From positions 3,706-15,820 of the forward strand of contig BQKZ01009424.1 in the NCBI GenBank assembly GCA_036244855.1: 12,115 bases of DNA. Direction: 5' to 3'. Positions 7,732 to 12,115 of this stretch are shown one piece after another. The notes beneath the pieces are model-generated. The model saw only the letters and a program-made list of their open reading frames with translations, was not told the origin of the DNA and did no database searches. The position numbers and the translations under genes are program-made. The DNA comes from Temnopleurus reevesii (lineage: Eukaryota > Echinodermata > Echinoidea > Temnopleuroida > Temnopleuridae). Within the stretch, counting starts at the first letter, position 1. The number at the start of each line of letters is the position of its first letter.

Positions 7732-7853
7732 TCAAAACAGACTCATACTTTTCTGACATCGTTCTCGGTGAGTACAGGCAGTTTGGTGTGAGCCAGCACT
7801 GCTTCTACATCAGTTCTTGTTCCAGTTTCAGTTTCAGTTCTAGCCCTTGTACC
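7732..7853 (-). pseudogene. Decayed KATNAL2 terminal exon, copy C
   Basis: On the minus strand this matches the intact exons in GATGTAGAAGCAGTGCTGGC, the following CTCACACCAAAC, and the end around GAGTCTGTTTTGAGATAC. It carries single-base indels near the 3' end, a net loss of about 13 bases in the middle and a rearranged 5' part rich in CTGAAA/CTGGAA units. The acceptor TGCAG found in both intact copies is lost (ACCAATA instead). It cannot be spliced or translated like its sisters. Its 3' flank matches that of copy A at only 75-80%, so it is the older copy. Confidence 0.7.
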
Positions 7854-7884
7854 TTATTGGTTCAACAAATGAGTTAGGTGTCAC

Positions 7885-8021
7885 TCAAACAGACTCGTAC
7901 TCTTTCTGCCATCTTAGGTATTTGTCCTTGAGTAGCTTCGCCGATGGTTTGGTGTGAGCCAGCGCTGCTTCAACGTCTGCTGTTGTGATGGCATCGAGCT
8001 TCAATTCTGGCATTGTGTCCT
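7885..8021 (-). CDS. KATNAL2: KATNAL2-like terminal exon, copy B
   Basis: The structure is the same as copy A: minus-strand acceptor (TCATTGCAG) before 8021, split-codon entry in the same phase, 44 codons and TGA at 7885-7887. The protein is identical to copy A, ending WQKEYESV. The DNA differs at nine positions, all synonymous (for example CTG/TTG, CTT/CTC, ACC/ACA, GTA/GTT). Splice acceptor, phase and stop are kept, so this copy too looks functional. Because the earlier exons must lie to the right on this strand, copy B is the first terminal exon a transcript would meet. Using copy A instead would require skipping B and C. I saw no clear AATAAA on the minus strand within a few hundred bases after the stop. 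Function is as for katanin-like 2. The AAA core lies outside the window. Confidence 0.85.
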
Positions 8022-9422
8022 CTGCAATGATAAAACAGACATTGTCAAAATATGGTTCATTACCATTGAAAGTGGTGAATTCTGATCAAATTATCTATAA
8101 TCTATATGAATAAAAGATTTGAACATCAAGAACAGCAAGATATACTTAAAAGTTTTTGAAAACAAAGAACTCACAACAAATACTTGGGTAAATGGATTAA
8201 TTGAGTGCAACCATACATTTGCTTCAGAATGTTCTTAAACAAAGAAAAAAGCATGAGCAATACTCTCCCACATCATTACAGGCTGAAAAAAAGTATACAA
8301 TTATGTCTTTACCTACCAGGGGCGGGATTCTGATAGGTGTCTTATCTCAAAATATCATCTTATCTTTAAATGGCTATTCTGGAAGCTGTCTTATCTCGGT
8401 GTCCTAACTTTTGTCTTATCTCCCCTGCGCGCCATAAAAATGCAGCGCGCAACATATTGCGCGGAGAAAGATAAGATAAATTGGTATTCTTAAAAGTCTC
8501 TTATCTTTTGTCTTATCTTTTCTAATGTATTACTTCGCACAGAGACTTAGGACACCTCCTAGCTGTCTTATCTCCGCCATGGCGGCAATTTTTCTTGCAT
8601 TAAACGTAATTAGGAAATAGATCATGTTTAGAAACGAATTTCTGATTATGAAATATGAATGCAGACTTTCAAAAAGTTGTTTTAATTCATTTTTTCATGA
8701 ATTTTGTTAACCTGCGCCTTGATGCAACAGGATGAATTTGTTTCACATGTGCTCAAAACAAACACGTGATAATTAGGACAATTAATTTGCTAGCGCGCAG
8801 TACGCGAAGTGTTTCAGCGTATTGAAACTGTGTTGCGCAGGGGCTTCAGCTAAGCTTTTTATTGGTCAATGAGTTTCGGAGGGGAATGGAACATTGATTT
8901 CGCTTGGTTATTTGAGATAAGATAGGCGGGTCCTAAGAGAGATAAGACAGAGAAAAGAGTTTCCAGAATACCGATTTAAGACTGTCATAGCACTGTCTTA
9001 TCTTATGGAGATAAGACAAAAGATAAGACACCGAGAGAAGACAGCAACCAGAATACCGCCCCAGGAAACTATTGCATTGAATTTTCATCAGATGGTTTCA
9101 ATTAGCACGATGTTATACGGATATAATTTATTACTTCACTAAAACTTCATCATCTGTATAAAAATCTGGTCCAATAGTCATTTGTACATTATATCACACA
9201 AACAGATTAAATCGATTGTTGACCAGCAGAAAGATGGTTTTCTTTCAAATAGTGCTAAAAGACACACAGAACTAATCAAGAATAACTAAGTGTAAGTTTC
9301 AATGAGAATATTTTTTCAAGTAAAAATTAGTTATATTTACTCATAATTTAAAGGGCACTTAGCAAAGAAACTATATTCTTCACTATTTTTTATCATATGG
9401 TATGTTTTCATAATGCTAATTA
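8022..9422 (-). other. Intron upstream of exon copy B
   Basis: No coding segment is visible. 8022-8320 and 9061-9371 align with the copy A intron. 8321-9060 is the foldback insertion. Weak similarity to the stretch after the third gap (CTTTCAAAC...) persists to about 9500. Confidence 0.6.
8316..9065. mobile_element. 740-bp foldback/MITE-like DNA transposon with 5-bp TSD
   Basis: The element (8321-9060) is flanked by CCAGG at 8316-8320 and 9061-9065. The related intron at 6641-6645 has CCAGG once and nothing inserted. The left end reads GGCGGGATTCTG and the right end, reverse complemented, reads GGCGGTATTCTG. Both ends continue into long imperfect arms built of repeated TCTTATCT (left) and AGATAAGA (right) units, plus repeated GGTATTCTGG-type blocks. 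Inner sequence is richer in CpG (GCGCGC clusters near 8426-8462 and 8792-8835) than the surrounding intron. No transposase frame exists, so it must be mobilised in trans. The superfamily is not clear to me. Confidence 0.85.
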
Positions 9423-10565
9423 TCACTGGTAGATATGTATCAACTTGACTGAAATTGAAAAAAAAGAGTAAGAGAGCACACTTTCAAACGGTGCGATATA
9501 AAACACCTTAACCTGATTAACAAAGCAATAAATTTTGCAGAGTGAAAATGGGTTTAATATGTACTTTCGTACCGGTACATACTTTGCGATTAACAGCCAA
9601 CGTATTATGATAATTTCCCCATCATAAAATATATATCGAGTGATTGAGAATATCATTGGATTGATGAATGATAAACATACTTGTTCCATCCACACATATT
9701 CCTGTTGAAATTCTACAGGTATCATACAATGCATATTATTGGATCTTATATATATAGACGATATGAGTAGATACCAAAAGATATGAAATGAAATGAATGG
9801 ATACCAACAATTCAAAGAAGATGGAGATGGGTTGACAGTTCCACGTGCTATTAACACACTTGCCAACTGAAATCATTAATCCTTATTTCTGGTCATCTTC
9901 TATTAAGAAGGTACCAACAAGAACGGGTATCAGAAACTCTGAAAATAACAAAACCACAATGCATCACACCTTTTTTATTCTCTAGAATAAAGTATCTTCT
10001 GCAATGATTTCTAAAAACATGCTATATTTGAATGTGATGCACAAAGACTTAATTGTCAACCTTAATGGATTATGGAATTATGTCCGTTTGTCTGTGCAAG
10101 TGGATAACAAAAGGGTGTTATAGAGGACACTGACAGGTTAAATAAAGCACAATGTTTTCATTCCTAATATTCATTGTAATGTGCAAAAATTATGGACTTG
10201 GGTTGCCAAGTATGTATAAGGCCACTGGAAACTATCACCTCGAACTAAGAATATTCTAAATATCAAATTGACTTGATGAGTTAGTCTATGTGGTGTTAGA
10301 TCATTTACTTCGATATAAAACACTATACTAAACTAGGAAGAGATCTTCTTGTGACCTGACTAGAATGGGATGCACTAAAAACTAAAATTGAGGTGAAAAT
10401 TTTGGCTACCACGAGAACATATTGAAAAGAATATTGTAATTCTTAAAGAGGAGCAAAGTTTTTAACAACAGTTCTATCAAAATATATGGCACACCATTGA
10501 AATGCTTTTATTGAGATGGATGTTAGAATTTTCAAGGTTGGATTGAATTAAAATTGAAATGAATA
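9423..10565. other. AT-rich stretch, no gene supported
   Basis: A 147-codon minus-strand frame (9423-9866) is open but is strongly T-biased, hydrophobic without a regular membrane pattern, and carries no motif I know. I do not call it. Nothing resembling the katanin-like AAA core (Walker A, Walker B) is present on the minus strand, so the preceding exon is not here. Confidence 0.5.
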
Positions 10566-10732
10566 CAGACCTCCCAGCATTTTTGACTGAAAAAAAAGGG
10601 AAGAAAAATATTTCCCATAGGAATGTGTATTACTATTCTCTTGAACGATCATGAAATTTATCCAAAAAATGGATTTAAAAATATTACAAATGATATCAAC
10701 CTCTCTACACTGATAATTCATTGGGAGGTCTG
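10566..10732. mobile_element. Possible 167-bp MITE
   Basis: CAGACCTCCCA (10566-10576) recurs inverted as TGGGAGGTCTG (10722-10732). TA stands just outside the left end and one base beyond the right end, so a TA target duplication is plausible but not exact. There is no further arm similarity. The size and ends suit a degenerate MITE. Confidence 0.4.
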
Positions 10733-11569
10733 CTAATATTATTAGTTTTTGTTCAGTTGCATATTCTCTTATCCCTCTGCACCATGGAATATTCTAACTA
10801 GATAGATGATGCAATACAAATGCCGTGTGTATGGGCTCTGTACTTGCATGACTCAAATCTATCATCTTTAATTCTACAATCTGTTGAAGATGAAATGAGT
10901 GAAACCAGTGTTAGGTGAATATTTAGTAATGGAAGTGTTTATAATATTAGATATTATGTGATCTGCACAACATGCACGTGCAGTGTGTATTTTTACTTAC
11001 TATGCCATATAATGTTAGGGTTTTCTTCTGACGACCTGCCTGCTGCATGAGCCATGCAAAATGAGGTAGATTAATACTTAGTCAAGCATGCAATAATGTA
11101 CAAGGTATTAATATCAGCAAAGCCATGTTAAACATGGCTATAGAATGTGAGAAATCCATAATTTCATTTACGAAGAGCGTATGAAGCAAAGGTGCCAAAA
11201 TATGTGTGATTAAAAAATAGAATTCTAATAACTGATTGATTTGGCTCATTTGTCAAAACCTTATCCTTTATTCAAACAAAATTTGGTATTCAAAGTACTA
11301 TTCAAAGTACTTAGTTTCAAGTACTAACTACATGTATAATTTAGAAGAAAAATCTGCCAAACATTTTGAATGGCCACAGGTGAATGGATGTTCATCTACA
11401 TAACATATAAAGTTTTATTGAGAAACCAAAATTTAAAAATTTCGATGGAATATAAAGCCATAAATGTAGAACAATCCAAATGGTCTCTTTTGACATTATA
11501 TCATTTTACAATCATTTTTTGATGGAATATTGATGTAATTGCGGATCTTGTGGATTCTTTACTCTGCTG
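10733..11569. other. AT-rich stretch, nothing firm
   Basis: The only splice-like pattern is on the minus strand: tandem acceptor GCAGCAG before 11042, 42 open bases, then consensus donor GTAAGT after 11001. In one phase it reads EENPNIIWH, faintly like the NPN.[KR]W segment before the katanin AAA domain. The exons that should separate it from the terminal exon are absent, so I do not call it. Short direct repeats of TATTCAAAGTACT lie at about 11286-11312. Confidence 0.4.
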
Positions 11570-11738
11570 GGAGGTGTTTCACCAAGATAAGAAAGACTTT
11601 ACGCACGACTTTACGTTCGACTGGTATCCCTTCTTGCGCGTAATCATTCATAATATTACGTGCATTCAGCGCAAGAATTGACGCCAGTCGAACTTAAAGT
11701 CGTGCGTAAAGTCTTTCTTATCTTGCTGAAACACCTCC
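11570..11738. mobile_element. 169-bp foldback MITE with 55-bp arms
   Basis: The left arm 11570-11624 (beginning GGAGGTGTTTCACCAAGATA) and the right arm 11684-11738 are inverted copies with 53 of 55 bases matching. The flanks are TG on the left and TA on the right, so a TA duplication with one mutation is possible. The near-perfect arms imply recent origin, or folding/conversion between arms. It could form a long hairpin. There is no coding capacity. Confidence 0.8.
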
Positions 11739-12115
11739 TAGGTCAGAGAGTGAAAGTTTTCTCTCAAGACATTTAGCATTTTTGGTAATCATGAACAAAC
11801 TGGATACACTCAAGCCTAAACATCCAATACTGTCCGACTATTAAATTTTATACTACATTAATACACATATCATTGATCATCATAATTGGTGATTCTGTCT
11901 TAACTTCATAGATGGTATACCTGTCAGGGAATATCTATATCACACAAACATTATTAGTTGTGTCCAAACAACTAAATACTATGAGTGATAAGTGCTCATT
12001 CATTTCATTCAACAATCTCACAATAAAAATAAGATGCATGATAACTACACTTTTTAAAGATAGGAAGAGAACAAATTCAGGAAAGCACTTGTGGCATTTC
12101 AGCTATCTATTGATA
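11739..12115. other. AT-rich stretch, nothing recognised
   Basis: No gene, repeat pair or structured element was seen up to the window edge. Confidence 0.5.

Larger units (their letters stand above)
7135..9371. repeat. Copy C+B of the KATNAL2-end duplication
   Basis: It aligns with 5614-6963. The left part (7135-about 7853) carries 3' flank and a decayed exon. The right part (about 7854-9371) carries an intact exon and its intron, interrupted by the foldback element. So the exon occurs twice within this copy, indicating a further internal duplication. The frame at 7367-7558 is not conserved in copy A and is not a gene. Confidence 0.8.

Noticed and set aside
9423..9866. 147-codon minus-strand open frame
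   Set aside because: It is T-biased and hydrophobic throughout, with no motif, no splice context and no second copy. It has only a modest excess over chance in DNA of this composition.
11001..11042. Small exon-like segment reading EENPNIIWH on the minus strand
   Set aside because: It faintly recalls the segment before the katanin AAA domain, but the AAA exons that would have to lie between it and exon B are absent from a gap-free contig.

Overview
The window looks like non-coding-rich DNA from a marine invertebrate deuterostome, most likely an echinoderm such as a sea urchin. It is AT-rich and full of small inverted-repeat transposons. It carries a 3' fragment of a CR1/L2-like retrotransposon and a SINE-like repeat with the '...GCGCTATATAAA...(ATT)n' tail common in sea urchins. 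The only gene piece I recognise is spliced: the terminal exon of a katanin p60-like 2 (KATNAL2) gene. There is no bacterial organisation, no operon and no RNA gene that I can see. The species assignment is inference.

Three single N bases (3027, 5246, 6964) divide the window into four contigs, and much of the unusual structure depends on them.

(1) 1-3026 holds a pogo/Tc1-like MITE (401-563), a two-unit 98-bp tandem repeat, an unrecognised 197-codon open frame, a 28-base poly-C run and a TA-flanked MITE.

(2) 3028-5245 starts as a second copy of 1623-3026. It is identical for 389 bp, then about 91-93% similar. It lacks the MITE but carries a retrotransposon fragment a few bases from the same site. 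It ends in a unique stretch containing an RFX X-box-like site next to an inverted CCAAT box.

(3) 5247-6963 carries the SINE-like repeat and one copy (A) of the KATNAL2 last exon on the minus strand.

(4) 6965-12115 carries a decayed exon copy (C) and an intact exon copy (B), followed by its intron. A 740-bp foldback transposon sits in that intron, and two more MITEs lie in otherwise featureless DNA.

The main coding observation is that exon copies A and B encode the same 44 residues but differ at nine bases, all silent. Both therefore look selected as protein-coding. They could be the ends of tandem paralogues, alternative last exons of one gene, or two haplotypes placed in series by the assembler. 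The Ns sit exactly at repeat boundaries, and contig 3 behaves like an allele lacking an insertion that contigs 2 and 4 flank. False duplication in a highly polymorphic genome is therefore a serious explanation. The earlier KATNAL2 exons (AAA ATPase core) are not visible here and should lie beyond the right edge.
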